NCBI GenBank assembly: GCA_019916065.1
Contig: CM034244.1
Coordinates: 30,721,933-30,785,932, forward strand
DNA length: 64,000 nucleotides
Direction: 5' to 3'
Source: Vitellaria paradoxa
Lineage: Eukaryota; Streptophyta; Magnoliopsida; Ericales; Sapotaceae
This document shows positions 32,114-45,607 of this stretch, piece by piece. The notes under the pieces were generated by a model. It did no database searches. It saw only the letters and a program-made list of their open reading frames with translations, and was not told the DNA's origin. Both the position numbers and the translations under genes were made by a program. Each line of letters begins with the position of its first letter. The stretch's first letter is position 1.

Positions 32114-34297
32114 GAAATGGAGAAGTGAAAGCTGGTGTTTGAGATGTAATTAAAATTCTTAAAATCCTTTTATCTCAATTCTTTCAATAAGCATTTCAAC
32201 ACATATAGCAGCAAAATCAATGACTTGTTATAGGTAAATAACATCTCAATACAAAATTGTCCACCTCATTTTAGATATTAGCTTGACTTACATGAAATGC
32301 GTAATGGTAATAGAATTTCACGATGATTAGGAGAGAGCAACCATAAGAACTGAGGGGCACTCGACACTTCTTTTGAAAGGAATTTCACCAAATCTGTGAA
32401 TAAAAATAAACACCAAAAGGAAACCAACCATAGATATTGGCAGATTTTGATACTATAATTATATTTTAATAAATGTAGAAGAGAATGGAAACAAACAATA
32501 AAAAAAAAAGAAAAAAAAATGATATCACAAAACTTGTGAGAAGTCAAATACCGTAGACATCTTAAATGATTTTGATTAGTAGAACTCCCCATAAAAAAAA
32601 AAAAAAAAAAAAAAAAGTTTCTCAAAAGGCCTCTCAAGATAAAAGAGATATCTATAATGGTATTGGTGAAAATCCCCAAAGTAAAAGAGGAGAAGAACAT
32701 CTTACATGCTCAACTTTTCAAGACTAGTTTCATTCCCAGAAGTGACAACCATATTCTCCAGAAATTTTGATGCAGGAAAAGATTGTGTAGACATAACTGC
32801 AAGCAACTGAGTTTCGTCTTTTTTCCTATAGAGGTTAGGAGAGGTAAATTTCTTAAAAATGCACCTTGTTTGATGTAGTTTCTAGCCTTTCAGAAATTTT
32901 ATACCTTCCTTCGCAATGCTACTTTAGCAAACACAACAGTTCGCAACTCTGGAACAAAGGATTTCCATTATAATGGGAAATGCACCTACAAAACAAAAAC
33001 AAAACAAACCAAAAAAAAATGATGCTATATTTGGCGTGCAGCTCAACAAATTCAACTTGAGGGGCTTGGATTCAAATTCCATTGGGCCCAACAAACCATA
33101 AAAATAGTAATAAAATGTCCAAAGGCCAGTCTAAAGAAATACTGTTTGCGAAAAAAGAAGATTTCAAGTACCATTGAAAGCAGAAGCCCATGTTTGAGCT
33201 ATCCCATAACCCATGTCTAGACAATCATGAAAACAAGAACCAAACAGTTGGCCAGTTTCTAGAAAATGAAGGCTTCAGTAACATCTCCTTATCATAAATT
33301 CTAATAGTGAGCATATCTATCATATAGGATACCAAAATATAAAAGCATAACACAAGATAGATGAAAGTTCATGCAAATCAGCAAAATGAGGCAGTAGAAT
33401 TTTGATCAACATTATAGTTAAGCTTTTCCACAATAATAAAACTAGATAGTTGTCACTTATAAGTGACAGTACCCTACAAAACCTCACATTGGCACCTTAA
33501 ATTTTCTAACAACAAGGTTAACACCACAGATAATACCATGAACAATCCCCAATATATCAGTAATTTAAAGTAATGGTACTGGTGCTCTATCCTCAAAGTC
33601 TGTTCATGATCTAGCATACAATTAAAAACAAAAAAAATACTACAGCAAGCATCCATAAAAAGTTAAGACAATAATTTAAAACCAAGGCAGAAGGTCATGC
33701 ATAGTTAAATGCATAGTAAAACTCCAATCAAGCACAAGCTTAAATGGAACCAGTTGGCCACATGAGGAGGGGGAAGTGACAGTCCTGTGTATGATGTCGA
33801 GGCATGAGCTCGTATGTGTGAATGAGTAGCAAACTGACAGAAATTCTCTTGGCTCCTATTGATGAACTGTACCAACGCTTTTTCAGCTGCTTCTCGCGAT
33901 GGAAATTTCTAATATTTTGACCCTGAATAGCTCAATACTTGCGCACTACAGTCATCCTAAGATGTGGAAATATCTTGTTGGCGACCAACAAACATGACAT
34001 AATACTTCGACATAATACTTCTATTTGCCTGACATTCTTTGAAGAACACCATTAAGTTATAAGTCCAAGTGCATTATAAAACATTACATAAATAGTCATA
34101 GTTATGTTCTACGTTGGTTTGGAATACAAATAAAATAACAACATAATTAAACAAGTTCAAATAAATCTCTAAGAAAACAAATTAAAGCAGTACAGGTTAA
34201 CAATAGCTAAAGTAGAATAAGCAAAGGTCAAGTCCTTGGGCAACAAGTACGCCATCAGTCACAGAAACCTACCAAGCAACAGGCACAACCACTTAAT
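32114..34297. other. Intergenic DNA, no gene seen
   Basis: AT-rich sequence with A-runs (for example 32593-32615). The last part, about 33750-34297, may belong to the decayed Harbinger element to its right, but I could not identify its terminal inverted repeat. Confidence 0.5.
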
Positions 34298-35271
34298 CTA
34301 GTCATCCTCCGGCAAGCTAAAAAATAGGTCAATTCGTTCGGCATTACTCACAATTAATGATGCCGCTCGTAGTCGTTCAGTCATATCAAGGGGTAGTTTC
34401 ATAAGTTCTCCGTTGACCCTCTACCTAGCCTCCCTTGTGTCCTGATGGTACCCGATGCGCTGGGTAATGTTTGACATTGTAGCATTAGTTTCTATGAAGA
34501 ATTTGCCAAAAGTCTCAGCCATGTCAGCCAATTCCTGAGATATTCTATCGTTTTTACCCCACTTATGCCCAGAACTCGATTGACCCCCCCATTTGATGAG
34601 TTTCCAGTAGCAGACTGGGACGCTTCCACTAGGGTTGCCGAAGGATCACCCTCTAATGGTGGTTTTTCAGTCTCATAATTTTCTTCACATCCCTCCAAAG
34701 CAATCATTGCAACTACATGGCGAGCTCTTCCACTAGGTCTCTAGTAGCCCTATCTCGTTCGAAAAGCGTATACCAGTCTTCATAGTAAGGGAAAGGCTCA
34801 TTGTGCATCTGCTTGGCATCGGGGTCTTTCTATAATACCAAATTAAACAACAATTAATATAGATAAACAATTAATTCATATAGAAATAGTTAAAACAGTT
34901 ATACCCACCCTAACATAGTTCTCCCAAACTTCATCACTATCCACCTCAATCATTTTCTCAATGTCGTTCCATCCAAATCCACTTAGTCCTAGCATGGTGA
35001 TGAGTGTATTATATTGTTTCCTCCACAGCTTTAACTTCGACTCAATGTGAGGGGAAGCCCGTAAGTCTGTCTCTAGAAAGGCCTGCACAATGCACTTCTC
35101 TAACTCTCCCAGAAATCCATGCCTAAATTGTCCATTATCTTGCCGCCATTGGAGAGTAAGAAGTTCCTTCATCGCCCCAATCAAGTATTCCTCTTCTTTA
35201 TTCAACCATACTCTCCTTGACTTTGAGGTGCCAACTTTATTCTTTCCCTTCAAACTTCCAATACTAGCCAT
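34298..35271 (-). pseudogene. Harbinger Myb/SANT-like DNA-binding protein, broken
   Basis: The first exon starts at 35271 (MASIGSLKGKNK) and encodes a Myb/SANT-like (Myb_DNA-bind_3) domain: RVWLNKEEEYLIGAM, FLGELEKCIVQAF, KLKLWRKQYNTLITMLGLSG, GWNDIEKMIEV. An intron ends at a TATAG acceptor near 34832, followed by KDPDAKQMHNEPFPYYEDW, the usual continuation in these proteins. TAG and TGA stops follow near 34715-34720, and a frameshift in a C7 run (about 34585-34591) puts the C-terminal part (ELADMAETFGKFF to LFFSLPEDD, stop at 34298) in another frame, with one more stop. In active PIF/Harbinger elements this protein helps the transposase enter the nucleus and bind DNA. It is adjacent to, and on the same strand as, the transposase remnant. 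Confidence 0.8.
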
Positions 35272-35524
35272 ACCTATTTAATATGTAAAAGAATTAAATA
35301 GATTTCAAATGCAATGGTACGAATAGTAGGAGTCAACTGTAACATGTTAATACCAAAAACTGCTCCCAAACGTGCACGGATTCATATAAATTACACATGC
35401 ATAGGTTTATCAAATTTACTAACATATTGGATAAATGGTCCCTATTCACAGTTAACGTCTTCTGATTATATTATATGTTTTGGTTAATTACATTAACAAA
35501 ATATTTCCCAGGACGCCTAACTTT

Positions 35525-36246
35525 GCCCTCTATTAGCTAACCACTCATGGTACATTTGTGCTGCTAATGTGTCTTGCCAGTCAGTCCATTGATCTGACAC
35601 CTCAACTATGGTAATATATTCATCCCCTAAATCCGTTTGGGCCTGTGTTGCATCAAATTCAGCTACATAGGATCAGTGGCCATAGATTGTCTGATAAGAT
35701 TACGAAGCAGGCAACAAATAGTAATGATCCAGCCTTGGGTTCGAATGGGAAAAAATGAAGGGCTTCTAAGAATCATCCTTTTTTATTTTAAGCAACCCAA
35801 AACATCTTTCAATCACATTGTGGGCTGTGGAGTGCTTCATATTAAAAAAATTCCTCAAGACTCGTCGAGGCACCACCTTCTCACCATAAGAACAAGTGAT
35901 AACGCTGGCCTCGATACGGTGCTAAGAACCCATGCTTGTTGGTATATCCTGCATCAACTAAGTAGTAATAACCTAAAACAATTGATACCCAATGCTTTAG
36001 CCCACTGTGTTCAGATAAATTTACATTAAATTAAATTAATTAGATGTATATCTGCGTACCAATGGGCACTCTAAGTCCATTTGCTCTAGTGATAGCATCT
36101 CTAAGCACTCTAGAATCAGCAGCAGACCTTTCCCACCCCGGTAAGACATATATAAACTACATATCGGGAGAACATACCCCAAGCACATTGGTTGCTATAT
36201 CTCCTTTTCGTGTCCTATACCTAGGCTGATTTGCAGCTCCAACACA
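35525..36246 (-). pseudogene. PIF/Harbinger DDE transposase remnant
   Basis: Minus-strand translation gives [37 protein letters not shown] and NGLRVPIG. A spliceable 95-110-bp intron follows (GTACGC...TTTTAG, about 35963-36060), then YYYLVDAGYTNKHGFLAPYRG with the second catalytic Asp (VDAGY) and, after a frameshift, NMKHSTAHNVIERCFGLLK with the catalytic Glu (IERCFG). The region with the first catalytic Asp (the DGT motif) is not found. A TAG follows CSPDM, and an A-run indel near 35785-35795 also disrupts the frame. This is the DDE_Tnp_4 family; the copy is dead. Confidence 0.85.
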
Positions 36247-36415
36247 AACCTTAATTTATATCTAAAGAAACAAATATACCTTCACAATCAACTTCGTGAA
36301 AAGAGTATATGGTATCTCTTCCCACTTTTATCATAGGTAATAAAACAAATGATGATTACATGTGGCACAAGTTTTAGATCTAAATTGTTAATATATATGT
36401 ATTTAGCAATAACTG

Positions 36416-37005
36416 CAGGGGCGAATTCAAGATTTTTATTAAGGAGGCATTGAGCACCCCAATAAAAGAATAACGAATTACATTAGTGTTAAGAGTACGA
36501 AAGAAATTATTTTACTTTTAGAGAGAAAGAAAATTATCCTTAGACATTAAATTGGTGAATATATTTTTTTATAATTTAATGGTTTAATTATTCTTTTTAA
36601 CATCACCTAGGATTTAATAGAGGATGTCCCATATTACCCTAAAAAAAAAAAAATTAGCCATTATTAAGTTTTATTGTTTATACAATTTATTATATTGTAT
36701 GTTATATTGACTAATATCATGTACAAAATATTTAATAGTATAGTGAGAGAATATAATTTATTTCACAATTAATATTTGGGTTTGGTTCTTGTAAATGTTT
36801 TTTATGTAATTACCAAAAAAAATGCTTTTTATGTTAAAAATTTTGAGTTAAGCTTAATTTTTTAGTAAGGTCAAAATACCACATATTTAATTAATTTAAT
36901 TTTTTAATAAAGGTAAAATGTTAAGGGTATTATGGTAATTTTGCATTTAAAATCAAAGGCATCACTTGCCCCCATGCCTTTACATGGCTTCGTCGATGAG
37001 AATAA
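36416..37005. mobile_element. Candidate hAT-like or similar element with CAGGGGCG end
   Basis: The left side reads CAGGGGCGAATTCAAGATTTT and the right side, in reverse complement, CATCGACGAAGCCATGT followed by 'aaaggcatgggggcaag', a degenerate match to the common CAGGGGCG-AGCC plant terminus. No clear target duplication is visible. The interior is AT-rich with no ORF. Confidence 0.35.
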
Positions 37006-37607
37006 ATCTCATGTACAACAACAATTCAAATCTAACACAAAGTGGCGCAATTTTTAGATATGATCGATTGATAATATACGTGAGTTTGATAGACCCACAT
37101 ATAACAACTAATCAAAATTTACATACAACTTGAAGAATGGGGAAATTCTAAAATTGAACTTCCACTTTAAAATTATATTTGGTAGGTGAGAATAGAGTAG
37201 AACAGAATCGAATCCATTGCAGATCTCATGTTCGGTATCAAAAATTTAAATTGGAATACTATTCCTTGGAAATAGTTATTATCACATTAAGTGTAAAAAG
37301 ACATTTTACAATTTAAGTGATGGAATAACCATACCATTGCAATCAAAATTCGATCCAAAAATTGAAAAAAATAAAAATAAAAAATAAGCAACTATTTTGT
37401 AGTAAAAAATTTCTCTCAATTTCAAAATTTATATTTTAGGTTCTGAAAATCTGATAAAAATATTCATTTATATTAGTTAATAACTAAGCATATTTTGATC
37501 TGATCCAAACTCAAGTTGTAAAATAACTATTTTATTACTAGGCCTATTTTTCACCCAAATTTGCATTTTGGGCTTTTCAAAAGATTAAAAGATATTTATC
37601 GATGTAT

Positions 37608-38690
37608 GCCCATTTGGCAAAACTTTCAGTTTTTAGTTTTCGTTTTCATTTCAATGAAAACTAAACATGAAAATTTGTTTGGTAAATTTATTTTCAGCTT
37701 TTAGTTTTCAAAAAAATGAAAAACTGTTTTCAAAATTTTTCAAAAATTATGAAAATATAAAAAATTTATTTTCTCAAGTTTTTATTTTTATTTTTATTTT
37801 ATTCCACAATCACTATTAGTCACAACTATCATCCACGATCAACCACTGCCATCCACTACCGTCACCACCTCCCATCGTTGCCACTATCGTTGTTGTTGCC
37901 ACCATCTCCACCACCCCCATTCATCTCTAGTTACCACCAATACCCACCACACCCACCTCTAACTACCGCCAATCATTACTACCGTTGATCTAAATTTGCA
38001 ATATTCAAATCAAATCTATATAACCGAATTTGATTCGTTTTGAAAAAATAAGATACTTTATTAAATCCATTATTTCATAAAAATAAAAACATATATTTTA
38101 TTTAATAGATATACAACATAATGATTAAAAATAAGCATCAAAAGTTGCTATACTTTTTTCATTGGATTGTTTTTTTTTTTTTTTTTTTTAAATACCTAGT
38201 TTGATGATGATATTGTGGTTGGTGATAGTAGATTTTTTAATTTTATTTAATGTAAAAATATATTAAATATAATTTAAGTAATAATTAATTTATCAATCAT
38301 TAATTTAATATATTAAATTATATGTTAAATATAATTTAATTATATTATTTAATTTAATGAAATATTTTTAAAATTAATTTATTTAATTAATTAAATCAAA
38401 TTAATTTAAGTTTATTAAATTTAAATTACACATGAAATATATTTTATTAAATTATTTTTAAAAAAATTATAATAAATTATTTTTAATATATTTTATTTTT
38501 ATTAGATTAAATTATTGTTGACAAATAATTAAATTTAATGAATTTAATTAATTAATTACTATAATTACTACCTAATAGTAATCGTAATCAAATGCGTTTT
38601 TAAAAATTTATTTTTTTATGTAAAAATAAAAATTAAAAATAAAAAAACTTATCATAAAAATTAAAAATTAACAGTTTTACCGAACCGGTC
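37608..38690. mobile_element. AT-rich MITE upstream of NSRP1-like gene
   Basis: The left end GCCCATTTGGCAAAACT and the right end, in reverse complement GACCGGTTCGGTAAAACTG, are inverted repeats. The interior contains TTTTAGTTTTC words, a (CCA-rich) stretch (37860-37990) and a long AT-only block (about 38230-38540). It resembles the Tourist-like family at 16231-17255 in layout, but no 3-bp duplication is obvious. Confidence 0.55.
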
Positions 38691-38699
38691 TGAAGCTTT

Positions 38700-38939
38700 G
38701 CTTTAGAGCGTGAGGAGAAATTTTATTTCCTCGTTGAAGGCTTGAAGCCCAAACATTTACAACTCACACAGAGGGGCCTTGATTCTGTGTAACTCTCCCC
38801 CTTCTGCCATTCCCAGCTGCCCACCGCGCCGTTCGCCGCCATCGCAGCCGCTGCATCCCTTGCCGCCGTCTCCGCCTCTCAACGTCGCCGTCTCCGCCGC
38901 GTGCTGCCGCTTCTCACCCACAGGTTCCAACTTCCGCCG

Positions 38940-38977
<38 letters not shown>

Positions 38978-41900
38978 GTGAAGCCCTACCAAATGGGTCA
39001 TATTGTTTGGTTTGATCTGCTAATACTTATGTGTAAAGTCATTCATAAGATGAGTGGATTTTGAAGATACTATGCTTGGTCTTGAAATCCCTAATTCCCT
39101 TATTTTGATCACCTTACTGAATTTGATCTTTTTTTTTGTGGGCCCATGTCTATCTAACTTTTATTTAAATATCAGTTTATTTTGTTTTATTTATTTTACG
39201 GTTGATGCATGGTGTGAATTCTGTGAACTGGATTGAATTTCTTTGGTTTCAATATCTTTTTGGTTTTTTTGCTTTTTCCCCCTTTGTATGTTGTTTGCAC
39301 TTCATTGAATTTGATCCATTCATATTTCTTTTTTTGTTTTTTGTTTTTGTTTGTTTGTTTTTTTTTTTTTTTTTTTTTTTTTTTTGTGGGTGTTTGAATT
39401 CAATGAAAATGGAATTTGAATGGAGAAACACAAGCAGAGGTTAAGAATGGGCTTGATTTTTATTTGCTGTACTCTTTTTTTTGGAGTACATGCATCAGTT
39501 TTTCTATTTTGTTGTTTGAAGCAACCGACGGATGATATTTTCCTTCATTTCGTACTTTGAATGTTATAGTTTCTCACTCTCCCACACTGAAATTGTGCTA
39601 AAAGATATATGATTCGCAAAATGTAAAATTCAATTCACCTAAATACTCAGGTTTTAGTTCTATATATTCATCTTATTAACATGGTCATATATATAAAAGG
39701 CATATAAAACTTTCATTTGCATATATATATATATATATATATATACACCATGTCAGGGAATTCGTTTCTGTTTCAAAGCCCCAGCAGCCGTCTCCGAAAC
39801 ATTCTTTTTGTTGGTGTGCAGTTTGAAAATTAGAGAATGTTTGGAACCTTCTCACTGCACTTAGCTGTTACTTTGAATCTCACTAAGATCACAATAAACT
39901 ATAAAAGTTTGAAATAGATTAATTGATATTACCTCTTCATGAAATTGCATATGTTAGGAAATTCTATGGTGAATTTCCTCTTTGCATTTGACCTTTGAAC
40001 TCAATATTTGGGAGATTATCATGGTTGTGGTCCACTAAATAAAATAATTTCTCCAATGAAAAAGAGATAATAAATTTGCTTAAGTTTTATTTTCTCTCAT
40101 TGTTATTGATTTCTTCATTGAAAATGTGATTCTTGGTTTGGGTGAAAACCCTACAAAAGAGATGATTCACGGGTTAATTTTATTTTATTTTGCAATCCCC
40201 ATTTTTTGGTTAGGGTTAAAATTCTAGAACGAAAGGGCAATGATTTATGGGTTTTTTTTTTCAACTCCTTTTTTTTTTTTTTTGTTTTGGGTTTGGGTTA
40301 AAACCCTAGAATGAAAGGGGATGATTCATGGGTTTATAATTCTTTTTTTTTGTTTTAAAGATCGGTTAAAATTGAAACCCTAGAATTGGCGAGATCTGTG
40401 AGGTTATCCATTAATCATGATTATATTGCCTTATTGCCCCCCCCCCCTTGTGGGGTAGAAAAAACATGAAATGAATGAACGACTATAGGTCGTCTATTTT
40501 TGCTAGCTAGGAACTAAACATATTTGGTTTGTTATCTTTATGAATTTGTGGTTTTAGATAATTGAACCTAGAGTTTGAAAACAAACTTGCTTGTTCAAGT
40601 TTTCTAATTGTGTGGCCAATAAAAAAAAAAAAAAAAAAAAAAATTCTACTCCAAGAAATAGAATAGAGCCTTCTAAACAAATGTAGATGAAACTTGAAGC
40701 ACATTTTATTTATTTATTTTAGCTAATAATATAAAATAATAACAGACTGTGATATAGATTACGTGAAAGGAGTAAAAGGAAAAAATGAAGAAATTTCTTG
40801 CATCCTTAATGAGTAGTAAGCCCCTATTTTATACTTGTTTATATATAATTATCGTTGAAGTAACAGTGTAAATATATATATATATATATATTAACGGTCA
40901 GAATTTTAGCACATCTGAATTTAGTTCTTAACAATTTTGTTATTTGTTAGTGAGGTTATTTTGGCAATTTGTTTAAGTCAAAATAGTCAATTAACAACCT
41001 ATGTCAAACAACTTTGACCATAGTGGTATTTGTACCGCTTTCATAAACCAAAGTGGTGTTAGGCTCATTTTTAAAAATGTTGTGGTGTACCCAAACAAAC
41101 TAAAACTTCAGGGTTTTAACTAACATTTATGCTATCTATTATTATTCAAAGGTAAAATGTGAAAGGTCTTTCGAAAGGCACTTTTAAGAAGTTATATATA
41201 TATATAATTTTTTGATACATATGTAAAACTATTTGACTCAAAATTTTTCCAAAATTTGATATGAAAAATAATTTACTTACTTTTCAAATCCACAATCATC
41301 CTGCCTGACATTTCCCAATTTGAAAACATAAAATAGTTCTAGTAGTTACAAGAAAAATATTTTCAGGAAAGTTATAATACATTTTTCAATTTTGTTTTTT
41401 GATTTTCTACAGTATACCAGAGTTTTTAATTTTTTTACAAATATGTTTCTAAGAATTCATGAGAAACTTGACTGTTCAAGGCTTTTATTAAATTATTATT
41501 ACGCCCTGGTTTTTTGCCAAGTCCACCTTGGTAATAGTGATAATCAATTAACCTTTCATTTATTGCCAAGGATTACTTAGTAATGGTCATTCTGATTTTG
41601 AGACCCGTGTATCATTGGAAGGTTAGTGACTTGTGAATTTCTCCTCACTGCCCGTCATTGACGCCGTTGCCGCCACAGTTTCCTGGCACCATTGGCCGTT
41701 GCCGATATTGGGTATTCTGTATGCCCCTTCCATTCCTTCTTATACAAATATCTATACGTATGCAAAGTACGATAATATAAGCGTAGTTATATTTGTTCTT
41801 AATTAGCATCTAGGAATTAGATTAAATGAATTTCAATTAAATGATTTTCAATTTGAGGTTTAAGATTGTTGAACAATGTTGATGCTTCTGCAAGTACTTT

Positions 41901-42818
41901 TGTCAATATGGAATATTAATAAGTGTGTTTGGGTGATATATAACTATGTACATCACTGCATTCACAACTCTTATTCTATCTCCCCAGTTGTTATATTACT
42001 GCAATGGTATTGAAAGTCTCAAACCATTGCCACATATCCTATTGTATTGTTCCTCCTATAATCAACAATTCAATTTAATTAATTTTCTTTATGTAAGTTA
42101 TAGATGAGTCTGCTTAGTAGTTAGGATTACTTAGAAAATGAAATTGTGAATTCTCAGTAACAATATTAATTCCTTTTGACAATTTTTATTTTTATACTTC
42201 TTTCTTAGAATTTTTAATTGAGATTAACCAAGAAATTTATTATGTTAATTTATGAAATTTGTTTGGTTATTATGACATGTTTTCATGTGCAGTCATTTTT
42301 AATTTTTCTTGAAATTATGTTCAACTATGTAATTTATTTTGCTAATTTTACATCATCAAAGATATATTCTTGAGCCTGTGTCTGTTTACGGGTATATGAT
42401 GGGGCCGTTTGGTGTACCAAAAAACACCAAAAATCTCCAATTTTCTCCAACTTTTTCCAAAAATCTCAATCTTCCTCCAAAAATTTTCAACTTTTTGAGG
42501 AACACACCAAACACCCAACAATGCAAAATTTGGCCTCCAAATGCAGCTAATATTGTACATAGAGTACATGAATAAGACTTGATTCCCTTAGGATTGTGTT
42601 CCCATGTGCCTGAAAGTTTCAATCTCTTGCCTTGGTGATCATACCGTGTGTTTGTCCATATGGATCTATGGTATCTAGATTAGAATTTTTGGTGGGAAAC
42701 CAAGATATTGCTGACCATTTATGATGTAGATATTTACCGCAGCAAAGAGGGGAAAAGTTTTCTTATTCCTAATATCCCCCCCCTTTTTTTGGGGTAATTT
42801 CAGATTAATAGAAGTAAA
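38700..42818 (+). promoter_or_regulatory. Probable leader exon and 5'-UTR intron of NSRP1-like gene
   Basis: About 38760-38990 is a CG/CT-rich block, including a (CT)n run at 38949-38977, standing out from AT-rich flanks in the way plant 5' UTRs do. A splice acceptor (TTTCAG, ends 42803) lies 15 bp before the ATG. I therefore infer a non-coding first exon near 38.7-38.9 kb and a ~3.8-kb leader intron; the donor position is not certain. A second GC-richer patch at 41640-41715 could be an alternative leader exon. The intron holds long T-runs, an AT microsatellite and a small MITE. Confidence 0.45.
42402..42516. mobile_element. 115-bp MITE just upstream of NSRP1-like ATG
   Basis: The left end GGGCCGTTTGGTGTACC and the right end, in reverse complement GGGTGTTTGGTGTGTTCC, are inverted repeats around a 'ccaaaaatctcc'-type repetitive interior. 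It resembles small Harbinger/Mutator-like MITEs; no clear target duplication was found. Confidence 0.55.
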
Positions 42819-43486
42819 ATGAAAAAGTACGGTTTGCAACTTAGGCAGCCATCCCAGCAAAAGAAGCAGCCAGCTAGACCTCCTCTCCCAACTCCTCTTG
42901 GCTTCAATGATGATGATGAAGATGATGTTGAGAGAGAGATTTCTCGCCAGGCCAGCAAGAACAAGGCTCTTAAGGATGTGAGTTGTTTTGTATATCTATC
43001 TCATGAGTGATTTCTTTTTCCTTTTTTTTTTTTCTTATTAATAATTTGTTCTATTTTTTTCTCCAGATTGAGGAGCAGCATAAGAAAGCTTTGGAAGAGG
43101 ACCCCTCTGTGTTTGACTACGATGGAGTATATGATGAGATGAAAGAGAAAGTGGTTCGTCCTTTGGCGCACGATCGTCAGGAGAGAAAGGTATGATAATT
43201 TTTTTTTTTTATTTATTAGTAATTTATATTATTTGATTCATGTGCATGATTACACTTTACTTCATTTTTTTTTTGGTAAGTCACTTTACTTCATTTTGTT
43301 TTAACTTCCTATGTTAGTAATTTTTAGTAATTTAATTTTTGACTTTTTTCCTTTATAAACTATGGAGAGAAGACATGATGAGCTTATTACCATATGTTCT
43401 ATGTGACATAATAAATTTGGTATTTTTTTTTTTTGATAAACCTTTTTACCAGCACGATGAAAGACCAGCTTGAAAATTGATGCAAA

Positions 43487-43528
<42 letters not shown>

Positions 43529-44175
43529 TTGTTGGCTATCTGAAGAACTGCCAAAGAAGATTTTGTGACAAACAAGATTTTATATTGGAGTAGAGGCCCA
43601 ATAGAGATGTAAAGTTTTCTGTTGGCACCTAATAACCAAACAACACACAATGGACCTTTCTTGTTATTATTGCTGATCTAAAAGCCAAGATGCTTTTCGA
43701 AGTGCCAGCTCTTGATTTGTTTTAACGGATCAACGAGATAATATTTGCATATCTTAACCAAAGTGCTATAGATTTGGGCGAAGCTGTATTAAGAGATGGG
43801 AATGAAGTAGGAAAGATGTGTTTTTTATTGTGATGGTTAAAGGGTTAAGATTTGAGCAAGAAATTCATTTACCATTCTTGGACTAAATGCATTGATGTTC
43901 GCTATCATTGGATTCACAATATGTTACATAGGCTCAATACATGTACTGGGTGCGGGTATTTATCTGAATGCTGTATCTCGCAAAATTTTAAATTTAGGAT
44001 ACTGAGATGTGTATTCAAAAGTTACATATAGATGCACAGACACGTAAATATTTACATATATTGTTTATTCGTGTAATAAATTGAAAATATGGTTGTTATT
44101 TAGGAATGCACATTAAGTTAAATGAAATTAAGAGGAAAGAGATAGTTTTTTTGTCTTCTGTGCATGTGAAAAGTT

Positions 44176-44213
<38 letters not shown>

Positions 44214-45551
44214 ACTACCAAATGTAAGCTACCAGTTTTTCAAATATTATTAAAAATTAAAAGAACGGGAGTTGGACATATATTCCTATACCCTTACCCT
44301 TGTTACATTTGGTTTGGTGGATATAAGTATAATGAAGAAATAGAAGAATCCATGTAATACAAGATACACGAAGTACTGGAAATTAAATTGCTGGAACTAA
44401 AGAAGATTCATTCAAGCAAGAATACTTCGGACATGACGATGAGGTGGTTCCAAGGGAAAAACTTAAGCTTTGTAGGATCATGGTTGACATGGACTCCAAG
44501 TGAGGAGTCATACTTTGGGTTCGCTCCTCCTACGGGAATGGAGATGGAGATTTGACCCTCCTTTAGATGTGTCCCTCTTGCTAGCACTTGGGCTTGAGCA
44601 GGAGAATTATTGTCTTGGTGGAGTCAAGCTCTTTCTGGGGGTGGGGGGGGGGGGCAAGTTGCAGCGGGAAAACCAAAAGCCTTAGTTTTAGGTGGCAAGC
44701 AATCAATTTGTTCAGTGAGAATTCAGTTGTGTGAGATATGGTTTTTTCACTGAATGAAATTAAATGCAGTTCACTTTTTATTCTCTATAAATAGAGTTGC
44801 AAAGGAAAGACTGCCTATATTTGGCTCTCCCAATACCCTGCAATGCAGCAGACTTCTGTACTGGATCACTCTTTTATAAATAAAGCTGCAGATGGATGAG
44901 CAAGGCATTCAACAATTTAGGCAGTGAACCATTGTAGTGTTCATGCAGCGTTGAGAGTTGAGAGTGTTTTCCAGTCTTTTCTCAGGGTCCTCTTATCCAG
45001 TAACAAAAGTTGAGGGTCCCCCCCCCCCCCTTTTCTCTCCTCTTGTGCTATAAGGACAGAGGGTATGCCCATTTGCCCCCATTTTGAGGAGTTTTTTTTC
45101 TTCATGTACCCATTATTTGATAATAGTGGAAGTTATTTTTCTACCCGTGGACGTAAGGAAAATTGCGCCAAACCACATAAATTTTGGCACAGATGCATTT
45201 TATATTTTATATGTTGTCCAGTTTATCTATTTTTGTATTATTTAGTTCATGGCTTTGGCTTGTAACTCCTGTTGTGCCCAACACAAATACACTGGGATCT
45301 GCCTATTTACTTTTTGATACAATTGAGAGCCATTCACTAATTTATTATCTGCTAACAAACTTGGCCATATCAAGTTTCAAATCTGTGCTGGTTTCTCTTC
45401 CTTGCAACTGAATTTTATTAGCTGGAGCAATCCAATTTCATAAACACAGATGGGAGCTCTCACTGTGGGCGATCACTATGATGTAAGAAAAATGGTGATG
45501 TGGTCAATTTTGTGTTAAGGATATTCAGTACCTTTCTCCTATATTTTCTTT

Positions 45552-45607
<56 letters not shown>

